From: Pomphorhynchus laevis
Lineage: Eukaryota; Acanthocephala; Palaeacanthocephala; Echinorhynchida; Pomphorhynchidae
Reading direction: 5' to 3'
NCBI GenBank assembly: GCA_012934845.2
Contig: WNNJ02001624.1
Coordinates: 1 to 64,000, forward strand
DNA: 64,000 nt
The translations under genes were made by a program, and so were the position numbers. Shown piece after piece: positions 1 to 13,150 of this stretch; position 1 is the stretch's first letter; every line of letters starts with the position of its first letter. The notes beneath the pieces are model-generated. The model saw nothing but the letters and a program-made list of their open reading frames with translations. It searched no databases and was not told the DNA's origin.

Positions 1-344
1 GTAAAGCAGATAGGTGTAATAGACAGTCCTGGTTAAATCAAACCTTTTATTTATATATTGGTCCTGCGAGGATCCCAGGCGGCGGTGCTGTTTTCTTTGT
101 AAACTATTATATTTGTCATTTTGTGATCCCGCTGATGTCTATTACACTGAAAAGAATTCACTGCATTGCATTGACTTCGAAAGCGCAAGCTACGTTATGG
201 AATTAGCAATTTGTGAATTCTTTCTGCTTTAATCTATATATAGTATGTTTTTCATTTGCATACACTGTATTGCTGCAACTGATGAGGCTTCTCAAAGCCG
301 AAACGGTACGCAGTCTTGCAGTGTAGAAGCATGAAATTCTCTAT

Positions 345-3300
345 GTATAGAGAAAAGCAGATAGGTGTAATAGACAGTCCTGGTTGAATCAACCCTTTTA
401 TTTATATATTGGTCCTGCGAGGATCCCAGGCGGCGGTGCTGTTTCCTTTGTAATCTATTATATTGGTCATTTAGTGATCCCGCTGATGTCTATTACACTG
501 AAAAGAATTCACTGCATTGTATCGACTTCGAAAGCGCAAGCTACTTCATTCAATTAGCAAATACTGAATTCTTTCTGCTTTAATCTGTATAAAGTATGTT
601 TTTCATGTGCATACACTGTAATGCTGACTGATGAGGCTTCTCAAAGCCGAAACGGTACGCCGTCTTGCTGTGTAGAAGCATGAAATTCTTTATATATAGA
701 GAAAAGCAGATAGGTGTAATAGACAATTCTGGTTTAATCAAACATTTTATTTATATATTGTTCCTGCGAGGATCTTAGGCGGCGGTGCTGTTTCCTTTGT
801 AATCTATTATATTTGTCATTTTGTGATCCCGCCGATGTCTATTACACTGAAAAGAATTCACTGCATTGCATTGACTTCGAAAGCGCAAGCTACGTTATGG
901 AATTAGCAATTTGTGAATTCTTTCTGCTTTAATCTATATATAGTATGTTTTTCATTTGCATACACTGTATTGCTGCAACTTATGAGGCTTCTCAAAGCCG
1001 GAACGGTACGCAGTCTTGCAGTGTAGAAGCATGAAATTCTCTATGTATAGAGTAAAGCAGTCAGTTGTAATAGACAGTCCTGGTTGAATCAAACCTTTTA
1101 TTTATATATTGGTCCTGCGAGGATCCCAGGCGGCGGTGCTGTTTCCTTTGTAATCTATTATATTTGTCATTTTGTGATCCCGCTGTTGTCTATTACACTG
1201 AAAAGAATTCACTGCATTGCATTGAATCGAAAGCGCAAGCTTCGATATGGAATTAGCAATTTGTGAATTCTTTCTGCTTTAATCTATATATAGTATGTTT
1301 TTCATTTGCATACACTGTATTGCTGCAACTGATGAGGCTTCTCAAAGCCGAAACGGTAAGCCGTCTTGCAGTGTAGAAGCATGAAATTCTCTATATATAG
1401 GGGAAAGCAGATAGGTGTAATAGACAGTCCTAGTTGAACTAAACATTTTATTTATATATTGGTCCCGCGAGGATCACAGGCTGCGGTGCTGTTTCCTTTG
1501 TCATCTATTTTATTGGTCATTTAGTGATCCCGCTGATGTTTATTACGCTGAAAAGAATTCACTGCATTGCATTGACTTCGAAAGCGCAAGCTACGTCATG
1601 CAATTAGCAAATATTGAATTATTTCTGCTTTAATCTATATACAGTATGTTTTTCATGTGCATACACTGTATTGCTGCAACTGATGAGGCTTCTCAAAACC
1701 GAAACGGTACGCCGTATTGCAGTGTAGAAGCATGAAATTCTCTATATATAGATAAAAGCAGATAGGTGTAATAGACAGTTTTGGTTGAATCAAATCTTTT
1801 ATTTATATATTGGTCCTGCTAGGATCCAAGGCGGCAGTGCTGTTTCCTTTGTAATCTGTAATATTGGTCATTTAGTGATCCCGCTGATGTCTATTACACT
1901 GAAAAGAATTCACTGCATTGCATTGACTTCGAAAGCGCAAGCTACGTCATGCAATTAGCAAATATTGAATTATTTCTGCTTTAATGTATATACAGTATGT
2001 TTTTCATGTGCATTTACTGTATTGCTGCAACTGATAATGCTTCTCAGAGCCGAAACGGTACGCCGACTTGCAGTGTAGAAGCATGAAATTCTCTATATAT
2101 AGGGAAAAGCAGATAAGTGTAATAGACAGTCCTGGTTGAACTAAACATTTTATTTATATATTGGTCCCGCGAGGATCACAGGCTGCGGTGCTGTTTCATT
2201 TGTAATCTATTATATTGGTAAAATAGTGATCCCGCTAATGTCTTTTACACTGAAAAGAATTCACTGCATTGCATTGACTTCGCAAGCGCAAGCTACGTCA
2301 TGCAATTAGCAAATATTGAATCATTTCCGCTTTAATCTATATATAGTATGTTTTTCATGTGCATACACTGTATTGCTGCAACTGATGAGGCTTCTCAAAG
2401 CCGAAACGGTACGCCGTCTTGCAGTGTAGAAGCATGAAATTCTCTATATATAGAGAAAAGCAATAGGTGTAATAGACAGTCTTGGTTGAATCAAACCTTT
2501 TATTTATATATTGGTCCTGCGAGGATCCCAGGCGGCGGTGCTGTTTCCTTTGTAATCTATTATATTTGTCATTTAGTGATCCCGCTAATGTCTATTACAC
2601 TGAAAAGAATTCACTACATTGCAATGACTTCGAAAGCTCAAGCTACGTTATGGAATTAGCAATTTGTGAATTCTTTCTGCTTTAATCTATATACAGTATG
2701 TTTTTCATTTGCATACACTGTATTGCTGCAACTGATGAGGCTTCTCAAAGCCGAAACGGTACGCAGTCTTGCAGTGTAGAAGCATGAAATTCTCTTTATA
2801 TAGAGAAAAGCAGATAGGTGTAATAGACATTCCTGGTTGAATCAAACTTTTATTTATTTATTGGTCCTGCGAGGATCCTAGGCGGCGGTGCTGTTTCTTT
2901 GTAATCTATTATATTGGTCATTTAGTGATCCCGCTAATGTCTATTACACTGAAAATAATTCACTGCATTGCATTGACTTCGAAAGCGCAAGCTACGTTAT
3001 GCAATTTCCAAATAGTGAATTATTTCTGCTTTAATCAACATATAGTATGTTTTTCATGTACGTATACACTGTATTGCTGCAACTGATGAGGCTTCTCAAA
3101 GCCGAAACGGTACGCCGTCTTGCAGTGTAGAAGCATGAAATTCTCTATATATAGAGAAAAGCAAATAGGTGTAATAGACAGTCTTGGTTGAATCAAACCT
3201 TTTATTTATATATTGGTCCTTCGAGGATCTCAGTCGGCGGTGCTGTTTCCTTTGTAATCTATTATATTTGTCATTTAGTGATCCTGCTGATGTCTATTAC

Positions 3301-4750
3301 AATGAAAAGTATTCACTGCATTGCATTGTCTTCGAAAGCGCAAGCTACGTCATGCAATTAGCAAATAGTGAATTCTTTCTGCTTTAATCTATATATAGTA
3401 TGTTTTTCATGTGCATACACTGTATTGCTGCAACTGATGAGGCTTCTTAAAGCCGAAACGGTACGCCGTCTTGCAGTGTAGAAGCATGAATTTTTCTATA
3501 TAAGAGAAATGTAGATAGGTGTAATAGACAGTCCTAGTTGAATCAAATTTCTTATTTATTTATTGGTCCTGCGACGATCCAAGGCGGCGGTACTGTTTCT
3601 TTTGTAATCTATTATATTGGTCATTTCGTGATCCCGCTGATGTCTTTTACACTGAAAAGAATTCACTGCATTGCATTGACTTCGAAAGCGCAAGCTACGT
3701 CATGCAATTAGCAAATAGTGAATTCTTTCTGCTTTTATCTATATATAGTATGTTTTTCATGTGTATATACTGTATTGCGGCAACTGATGAGACTTCTCAA
3801 AGCCGAAACGTTACGCCGTCTTGCTTTGTATAAGCATGAAATTCTCTATATAAAGAGAAAAGCAGATTGGTGTAATAGACAGTCCTGGTTGAATCAAACC
3901 TTATATTTATATATTGGTCCTGCAAAGATCCCAGGCGGCGGTGCTGTTTTCTTTGTAATTTATTATATTGGTCATTTAGTGATCCCGCTGATGTCTATTG
4001 CACTGAAAAGAATTCACTGCATTGCATTGACTTCGAAAGCGCAAGCTACGTCATGCAATTAGCAAATAGTGAATTCTTTCTGCTTTAATCTATATATAGT
4101 ATGTTTTTCATGTGCATACACTGTATTGCTGACACTGTTGAGGCTTCTCATAGCCGAAATTGCAGTGTAAAAGCATGAAATTCTTTACATTTAGAGAAAA
4201 GCAGATAGGTGTAATATACTGTCCTGGTTGAATCAAACCTTTTATTTATATATTGGTCCTGCGAGGATCCTAGGCGGCGGTGCTGTTTCCTTTGTAATCT
4301 ATTATATTGGTCATTTAGTGATCCCGCTGATGTCTATTACACTAAAAAGAATTCACTGCATTGCATTGACTTCGAAAGCGCAAGCTACGTCATGCAATTA
4401 GCAAATAGTGAATTCTTTCTGCTTTCATCGATATTTAGTATGTTTTTCATGTGCATACACTGTATTGCTGCAACTGATGAGGCTTCTCAAAGCCGAAACG
4501 GTACGCCGTCTTGCAGTGTAGAAGCATGAAATTCTCTTTATATAGAGAAAAGCAGATAGGTGTAATAGACAGTCTTGGTTGAATCAAGCATTTTATTTAT
4601 ATATTGGTCCTGCGAGGATCCCATGCGGCGGCGCTGTTTTCTTTGTAATCTATTATATTGGTCATTTAGTGATCCCGCTGATGTCTATTACACTGAAAAG
4701 AATTTACTGCATTGCATTGACTTCGAAAGCGCAAGCTACGTCATGCAATT
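345..4750 (+). repeat. Left copy of a multi-monomer duplication inside the array
   Basis: About 12.5 consecutive monomers here match 8,750-13,150 monomer by monomer, including private variants such as the unit with GTCCCGCGAGGATCACAGGC and the CTGATAAT core. The offset is about 8.40-8.42 kb, or 24 monomers. Small indels separate the copies, so the duplication is not the most recent event. Confidence 0.8.
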
Positions 4751-6911
4751 AGCAAATATTGAATTATTTCTGCTTTAATCTATATACAGTATGTTTTTCA
4801 TGTGCATACACTGTATTGCTGCAACTGATAAGGCTTCTCAAAACCGAAACGGTACGCCGTATTGCAGTGTAGAAGCATGAAATTCTCTATGTATAGATAA
4901 AAGCAGATAGGTGTAATGGACAGATTTGGTTGATTCAAATTTTTTATTTATATATTGGTCCTGCTAGGATCCAAGGCGGCAGTGCTGTTTCCTTTGTAAT
5001 CTATAATATTGGTCATTTAGCGATCCCGCTGATGTCTATTACACTGAAAAGAATTCATTGCATTGCATTGACTTCGAAAGCGCAAGCTACGTCATGCAAT
5101 TAGCAAATATTGAATTATTTCTGCTCTTATGTATATACAGTATGTTTTTCATGTGCATTCACTGTATTGCTGCTACTGATAATGCTTCTCAGAGCCGAAA
5201 CGGTACGCCGTCTTGCAGTGTAGAAGCATGAAAATTCTCTATATATAGGGATAAGCAGATAGGTGTAATAGACAGTCCTGGTTGAACTAAACAATTTATT
5301 TATATATTGGTCCCGCGAGGATCACAGGCTGCCGTGCTGTTTCATTTGTAATCTATTATATTGGTCAAATAGTGATCCCGCTGATATCTTTTACACTGAA
5401 AAGAATTCACTGCATTGCATTGACTTCGCAAGCGCAAGCTACGTCATGCAATTAGCAAATATTGAATCATTTCCGCTTTAATCTATATATAGTATGTTTT
5501 TCATGTGCATACACTGTATTGCTGCAACTGATGTGGCTTCTCAAAGCCGAAACGTTACGCCGTCTTGCAGTGTAGAAGCATGACATTCTCTATATATAGA
5601 GAAAAGCAGATAGGTGTAATAGACAGTCCTTGTTGAATCAAACCTTTTTTTTATATATTGATCTTGCGAGGATCCCAGGCGACGGTGCTCTTTGCTTTGT
5701 AATCTATTATAATTGTCATTAATGATCCCGCTGATGTCTATTACACTGAAAAGAGTTCACTGCATTGCATTGACTTCGAAAGCGCAATCTACGTCATGCA
5801 ATTAGCAAATAGTGAATTCTTTTTGCTTTCATCGATATATAGTATGTTTTTCATGTGCATACACTGTATTGCTGCAACTGATAAGGCTTCTCAAAGCCGA
5901 AACGGTATGCCGTCTCGCAGTGTAGAAGCATGAAATTCTCGATATATAGAGAAAAGCAAATAGGTGTAATAGACAGTCTTGGTTGAATCAAACCTTTTAT
6001 TTATATATTGGTCCTGCGAGGATCCCAGGCGGCGGTGCTGTTTTCTTTGTAATCTATTATATTTGTCATTTAGTGATCCCGCTGATGTCTGTTACACTTA
6101 AAAGAATTCACTGCATTGCATTGACTTCGAAAGCGCAAGCTACGTTATGGAATAAGCAATTTGTGAATTCTTTCTGCTTTAATCTATATATAGTATGTTT
6201 TTCATTTGCATACACTATTGCTGTAACTGATGAGGCTTCTCAAAGCCGAAACGGTACGCAGTCTTGCAGTGTAGAAGCATGAAATTCTCTTTATATAGAG
6301 AAAAGCAGATAGGTGTAATAGACAGTCCTGGTTGAATCAAACCTTTAATTTATTTATTGGTCCTGCGAGGATCCCAGGCGGCGGTGCTGTTTCCTTTGTA
6401 ATATATTATATTGGTCATTTAGTGATCCCGCTGATGTCTATTACACTGAAAAGAATTCACTGCATTGCATTGACTTCGAAAGCGCAAGCTACGTCATGCA
6501 ATTAGCATATAGTGAATTCTTTCTGCTTTAATCTATATATAGTATGTTTTTCATGTGTATACACTGTATTGCTGCAACTGATGAGGCTTCTCAAAGCCGA
6601 AACGGTACGCCGTCTTGCAGTGTAGAAGCATGAAATTCTCTATATATAGAGAAAAGCAGATAGGTGTAATAGACAGTCCTGGTTGAATCAAACCTTTTAT
6701 TTATATATTGGTCCTGCGAGGATCCCAGGCGGCGGTGCTGTTTCCTTTGTAATCTATTATATTGGTCATTTAGTGATCCCGCTGATGTCTATTACACTGA
6801 AAAGAATTCACTGCATTGCATTGACTTCGAAAGCGCAAGCTACGTCATGCAATTAGCATATAGTGAATTCTTTCTGCTTTAATCTATATATAGTATGTTT
6901 TTCATGTGTAT

Positions 6912-6974
6912 ACACTGTATTGCTGCAACTGATGAGGCTTCTCAAAGCCGAAACGGTACGCCGTCTTGCAGTGT
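6912..6974 (+). ncRNA. Type I hammerhead self-cleaving ribozyme (representative monomer)
   Basis: Stem I is CTGCAA (6923-6928) with TTGCAG (6966-6971). A further ACA/TGT pairing beyond an internal loop may give the loop contacts typical of natural hammerheads. The core CTGATGAG starts at 6929. Stem II is GCTT-CTCA-AAGC, followed by CGAAAC. Stem III is A-CGG, loop TACG, CCG-T. The cleavage triplet is GTC, ending at 6965, so the predicted cut lies between 6965 and 6966. All invariant hammerhead residues (CUGAUGA, GAAA, UH) are in register and all three helices close. Cleavage at successive monomers would release units of about 350 nt starting with TTGCAG. Confidence 0.95.
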
Positions 6975-6986
6975 AGAAGCATGAAA

Positions 6987-7004
6987 TTCTCTATATATAG
7001 AGAA
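6987..7004 (+). other. Palindrome 21 bases after the ribozyme cut site (representative)
   Basis: TTCTCTATATATAGAGAA is a perfect 18-base palindrome that recurs in most monomers just after the predicted 5' end of the cleaved unit. Variants such as CTCTATGTATAGAG and CTCTTTATATAGAG keep the outer pairs. It could fold as a hairpin or serve as a dyad in DNA; no function is known. Confidence 0.6.
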
Positions 7005-8749
7005 AAGCAGATAGGTGTAATAGACAGTCCTGGTTGAATCAAACCTTTTATTTATATATTGGTCCTGCGAGGATCCCAGGCGGCGGTGCTGTTTCCTTTG
7101 TAATCTATTATATTGGTCATTTAGTGATCCCGCTGATGTCTATTACACTGAAAAGAATTCACTGCATTGCATTGACTTCGAAAGCGCAAGCTACTTCATG
7201 CAATTAGCATATAGTGAATTCTTTCTGCTTTAATCTATATATAGTATGTTTTTCATGTGCATACACTGTATTGCTGCAACTGATGAGGCTTCTCAAAGCC
7301 GAAACGGTACGCAGTCTTGCAGTGTAGAAGCATGAAATTCTCTATGTATAGAGTAAAGCAGATAGGTGTAATAGACAGTCCTGGTTGAATCAAACCTTTT
7401 ATTTATATATTGGTCCTGCGAGGATCCCAGGCGGCGGTGCTGTTTCCTTTGTAATCTATTATATTGGTCATTTAGTGATCCCGCTGATGTCTATTACACT
7501 GAAAAGAATTCACTGCATTGCATTGACTTCGAAAGCGCAAGCTACGTTATGGAATTAGCAATTTGTGAATTCTTTCTGCTTTAATCTATATATAGTATGT
7601 TTTTCATTTGCATACACTGTATTGCTGCAACTGATGAGGCTTCTCAAAGCCGAAACGGTACGCAGTCTTGCAGTGAAAAAGCATGAAGTTCTCTATGTAT
7701 AAAGTAAAGCAGATAGGTGTAATAGACAGTCCTGGTTAAATCAAACCTTTTATTTATATATTGGTCCTGCGAGGATCCCAGGCGGCGGTGCTGTTTTCTT
7801 TGTAAACTATTATATTTGTCATTTTGTGATCCCGCTGATGTCTATTACACTGAAAAGAATTCACTGCATTGCATTGACTTCGAAAGCGCAAGCTACGTTA
7901 TGGAATTAGCAATTTGTGAATTCTTTCTGCTTTAATCTATATATAGTATGTTTTTCATTTGCATACACTGTATTGCTGCAACTGATGAGGCTTCTCAAAG
8001 CCGAAACGGTACGCAGTCTTGCAGTGTAGAAGCATGAAATTCTCTATGTATAGAGTAAAGCAGATAGGTGTAATAGACAGTCCTGGTTGAATCAAACCTT
8101 TTTTTATATATTGGTCCTGCGAGGATCCCAGGCGGCGGTGCTGTTTCCTTTGTAATCTATTATATTTGTCATTTAGTGATCCCGCTGATGTCTATTACAC
8201 TGAAAAGAATTCACTGCATTGCATTGACTTCGAAAGCGCAAGCTACGTTCATGCAATTAGCAAATTGTGAATTCTTTCTGCTTTAATCTATATATAGTAT
8301 GTTTTTCATGTGCATACACTGTATTGCTGCAACTGATGAGGCTTCTCAAAGCCGAAACGGTACGCCGTCTTGCAGTGTAGAAGCATGAAATTCTCTATAT
8401 ATAGAGAAAAGCAGATAGGTGTAATAGACAGTCCTGGTTGAATCAAACCTTTTATTTATATATTGGTCCTGCGAGGATCCCAGGCGGCGGTGCTGTTTTC
8501 TTTGTAATCTATTATATTTGTCATTTAGTGATCCCGCTGATGTCTATTACACTGAAAAGAATTCACTGCATTGCATTGACTTCGAAAGCGCAAGCTACGT
8601 TATGGAATTAGCAATTTGTGAATTCTTTCTGCTTTAATCTATATATAGTATGTTTTTCATTTGCATACACTGTATTGCTGCAACTGATGAGGCTTCTCAA
8701 AGCCGAAACGGTACGCCGTCTTGCAGTGTAGAAGCATGAAATTCTCTAT

Positions 8750-11700
8750 ATATAGAGAAAAGCAGATAGGTGTAATAGACAGTCCTGGTTGAATCAAACC
8801 TTTTATTTATATATTGGTCCTGCGAGGATCCCAGGCGGCGGTGCTGTTTCCTTTGTAATCTATTATATTGGTCATTTAATGATCCCGCTGATGTCTATTA
8901 CACTGAAAAGAATTCACTGCATTGTATCGACTTCCGAAAGCGCAAGCTACTTCATTCAATTAGCAAATACTGAATTCTTTCTGCTTTAATCTGTATATAG
9001 TATGTTTTTCATGTGCATACACTGTAATGCTGCAACTGATGAGGCTTCTCAAAGCCGAAACGGTACGCCGTCTTGCTGTGTAGAAGCATGAAATTCTTCT
9101 ATATATAGAGAAAAGCAGATAGGTGTAATAGACAGTCCTGGTTGAATCAAACATTTTATTTATATATTGGTCCTGCGAGGATCCTAGGCGGCGGTGCTGT
9201 TTCCTTTGTAATCTATTATATTGGTCATTTAGTGATCCCGCTGATGTCTATTACACTGAAAAGAATTCACTGCATTGCATTGACTTCGAAAGCGCAAGCT
9301 ACGTTATGGAATTAGCAATTTGTGAATTCTTTCTGCTTTAATCTATATATAGTATGTTTTTCATGTGCATACACTGTATTGCTGCAACTGATGAGGCTTC
9401 TCAAAGCCGAAACGGTACGCAGTCTTGCAGTGTAGAAGCATGAAATTCTCTATGTATAGAGTAAAGCAGATAGGTGTAATAGACAGTCCTGGTTGAATCA
9501 AACCTTTTATTTATATATTGGTCCTGCGAGGATCCCAGGCGGCGGTGCTGTTTCCTTTGTAATCTATTATATTTGTCATTTTGTGATCCCGCTGATGTCT
9601 ATTACACTGAAAAGAATTCACTGCATTGCATTGACTTCGAAAGCGCAAGCTACGTCATGCAATTAGCAAATTTGTGAATTCTTTCTGCTTTAATCTATAT
9701 ATAGTATGTTTTTCATTTGCATACACTGTATTGCTGCAACTGATGAGGCTTCTCAAAGCCGAAACGGTACGCCGTCTTGCAGTGTAGAAGCATGAAATTC
9801 TCTATATATAGGGGAAAGCAGATAGGTGTAATAGACAGTCCCAGTTGAACTAAACATTTTATTTATATATTGGTCCCGCGAGGATCACAGGCTGCGGTGC
9901 TGTTTCCTTTGTCATCTATTTTATTGGTCATTTAGTGATCCCGCTGATGTTTATTACGCTGAAAAGAATTCACTGCATTGCATTGACTTCGAAAGCGCAA
10001 GCTACGTCATGCAATTAGCAAATAGTGAATTATTTCTGCTTTAATCTATATATAGTATGTTTTTCATGTGCATACACTGTATTGCTGCAACTGATGAGGC
10101 TTCTCAAAACCGAAACGGTACGCCGTATTGCAGTGTAGAAGCATGAAATTCTCTATATATAGATAAAAGCAGATAGGTGTAATAGACAGTTTTGGTTGAA
10201 TCAAATCTTTTATTTATATATTGGTCCTGCTAGGATCCAAGGCGGCAGTGCTGTTTCCTTTGTAATCTATAATATTGGTCATTTAGTGATCCCGCTGATG
10301 TCTATTACACTGAAAAGAATTCACTGCATTGCATTGACTTCGAAAGCGCAAGCTACGTCATGCAATTAGCAAATATTGAATTATTTCTGCTTTAATGTAT
10401 ATACAGTATGTTTTTCATGTGCATTTACTGTATTGCTGCAACTGATAATGCTTCTCAGAGCCGAAACGGTACGCCGACTTGCAGTGTAGAAGCATGAAAT
10501 TCTCTATATATAGGGAAAAGCAGATAAGTGTAATAGACAGTCCTGGTTGAACTAAACATTTTATTTATATATTGGTCCCGCGAGGATCACAGGCTGCGGT
10601 GCTGTTTCATTTGTAATCTATTATATTGGTAAAATAGTGATCCCGCTAATGTCTTTTACACTGAAAAGAATTCACTGCATTGCATTGACTTCGCAAGCGC
10701 AAGCTACGTCATGCAATTAGCAAATATTGAATCATTTCCGATTTAATCTATATATAGTATGTTTTTTATGTGCATACACTGTATTGCTGCAACTGATGAG
10801 GCTTCTCAAAGCCGAAACGGTACGCCGTCTTGCAGTGTAGAGGCATGAAATTCTCTATATATAGAGAAAAGCAAATAGTTGTAATAGACAGTCTTGGTTG
10901 AATCAAACCTTTTATTTATATATTGGTCCTGCGAGGATCCCAGGCGGCGGTGCTGTTTCCTTTGTAATCTATTATATTTGTCATTTAGTGATCCCGCTAA
11001 TGTCTATTACACTGAAAAGAATTCACTACATTGCATTGACTTCGAAAGCTCAAGCTACGTTATGGAATTAGCAATTTGTGAATTCTTTCTGCTTTAATCT
11101 ATATACAGTATGTTTTTCATTTGCATACACTGTATTGCTGCAACTGATGAGGCTTCTCAAAGCCGAAACGGTACGCAGTCTTGCAGTGTAGAAGCATGAA
11201 ATTCTCTTTATATAGAGAAAAGCAGATAGGTGTAATAGACATTCCTGGTTGAATCAAACTATTTATTTATATATTGGTCCTGCGAGGATCCTAGGCGGCG
11301 GTGCTGTTTCTTTGTAATCTATTATATTGGTCATTTAGTGATCCCGCTAATGTCTATTACACTGAAAATAATTCACTGCATTGCATTGACTTCGAAAGCG
11401 CAAGCTACGTTATGCAATTTCCAAATAGTGAATTATTTCTGCTTTAATCAACATATAGTATGTTTTTCATGTACATACACTGTTTTGCTGCAACTGATGA
11501 GGCTTTTCAAAGCCGAAACGGTACGCCGTCTTGCAGTGTAGAAGCATGAAATTCTCTATATATAGAGAAAAGCAAATAGGTGTAATAGACAGTCTTGGTT
11601 GAATCAAACCTTTTATTTATATATTGGTCCTTCGAGAATCTCAGTCGGCGGTGCTGTTTCCTTTGTAATCTATTATATTTGTCATTTAGTGATCCTGCTG

Positions 11701-13150
11701 ATGTCTATTACAATGAAAAGTATTCACTGCATTGCATTGTCTTCGAAAGCGCAAGCTACGTCATGCAATTAGCAAATAGTGAATTCTTTCTGCTTTAATC
11801 TATATATAGTATGTTTTTCATGTGCATACACTGTATTGCTGCAACTGATGAGGCTTCTTAAAGCCGAAACGGTACGCCGTCTTGCAGTGTAGAAGCATGA
11901 ATTTTTCTATATAAGAGAAATGTAGATAGGTGTAATAGACAGTCCTAGTTGAATCAAATTTCTTATTTATTTATTGGTCCTGCGACGATCCAAGGCGGCG
12001 GTACTGTTTCTTTTGTAATCTATTATATTGGTCATTTCGTGATCCCGCTGATGTCTTTTACACTGAAAAGAATTCACTGCATTGCATTGACTTCGAAAGC
12101 GCAAGCTACGTCATGCAATTAGCAAATAGTGAATTCTTTCTGCTTTTATCTATATATAGTATGTTTTTCATGTGTATATACTGTATTGCGGCAACTGATG
12201 AGACTTCTCAAAGCCGAAACGTTACGCCGTCTTGCTTTGTAGAAGCATGAAATTCTCTATATAAAGAGAAAAGCAGATTGGTGTAATAGACAGTCCTGGT
12301 TGAATCAAACCTTATATTTATATATTGGTCCTGCAAAGATCCCAGGCGGCGGTGCTGTTTTCTTTGTAATTTATTATATTGGTCATTTAGTGATCCCGCT
12401 GATGTCTATTGCACTGAAAAGAATTTACTGCATTGCATTGACTTCGAAAGCGCAAGCTACGTCATGCAATTAGCAAATAGTGAATTCTTTCTGCTTTAAT
12501 CTATATATAGTATGTTTTTCATGTGCATACACTGTATTGCTGACACTGATGAGGCTTCTCATAGCCGAAACGGTACGCCGTATTGCAGTGTAAAAGCATG
12601 AAATTCTTTACATTTAGAGAAAAGCAGATAGGTGTAATATACTGTCCTGGTTGAATCAAACCTTTTATTTATATATTGGTCCTGCGAGGATCCCAGGCGG
12701 CGGTGCTGTTTCCTTTGTAATCTATTATATTGGTCATTTAGTGATCCCGCTGATGTCTATAGCACTAAAAAGAATTCACTGCATTGCATTGACTTCGAAA
12801 GCGCAAGCTACGTCATGCAATTAGCAAATAGTGAATTCTTTCTGCTTTCATCGATATTTAGTATGTTTTTCATGTGCATACACTGTATTGCTGCAACTGA
12901 TGAGGCTTCTCAAAGCCGAAACGGTACGCCGTCTTGCAGTGTAGAAGCATGAAATTCTCTTTATATAGAGAAAAGCAGATAGGTGTAATAGACAGTCTTG
13001 GTTGAATCAAGCATTTTATTTATATATTGGTCCTGCGAGGATCCCATGCGGCGGCGCTGTTTTCTTTGTAATCTATTATATTGGTCATTTAGTGATCCCG
13101 CTGATGTCTATTACACTGAAAAGAATTCACTGCATTGCATTGACTTCGAA
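8750..13150 (+). repeat. Right copy of the multi-monomer duplication
   Basis: This block repeats the order of variant monomers found at 345-4,750. For example, the damaged core at 10,442 corresponds to 2,031, and the GTA-cleavage unit at 10,091 to 1,680. The first monomer of the window also matches 7,705-8,055, so the array has a history of unequal exchange on a multi-kilobase scale. Confidence 0.8.
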
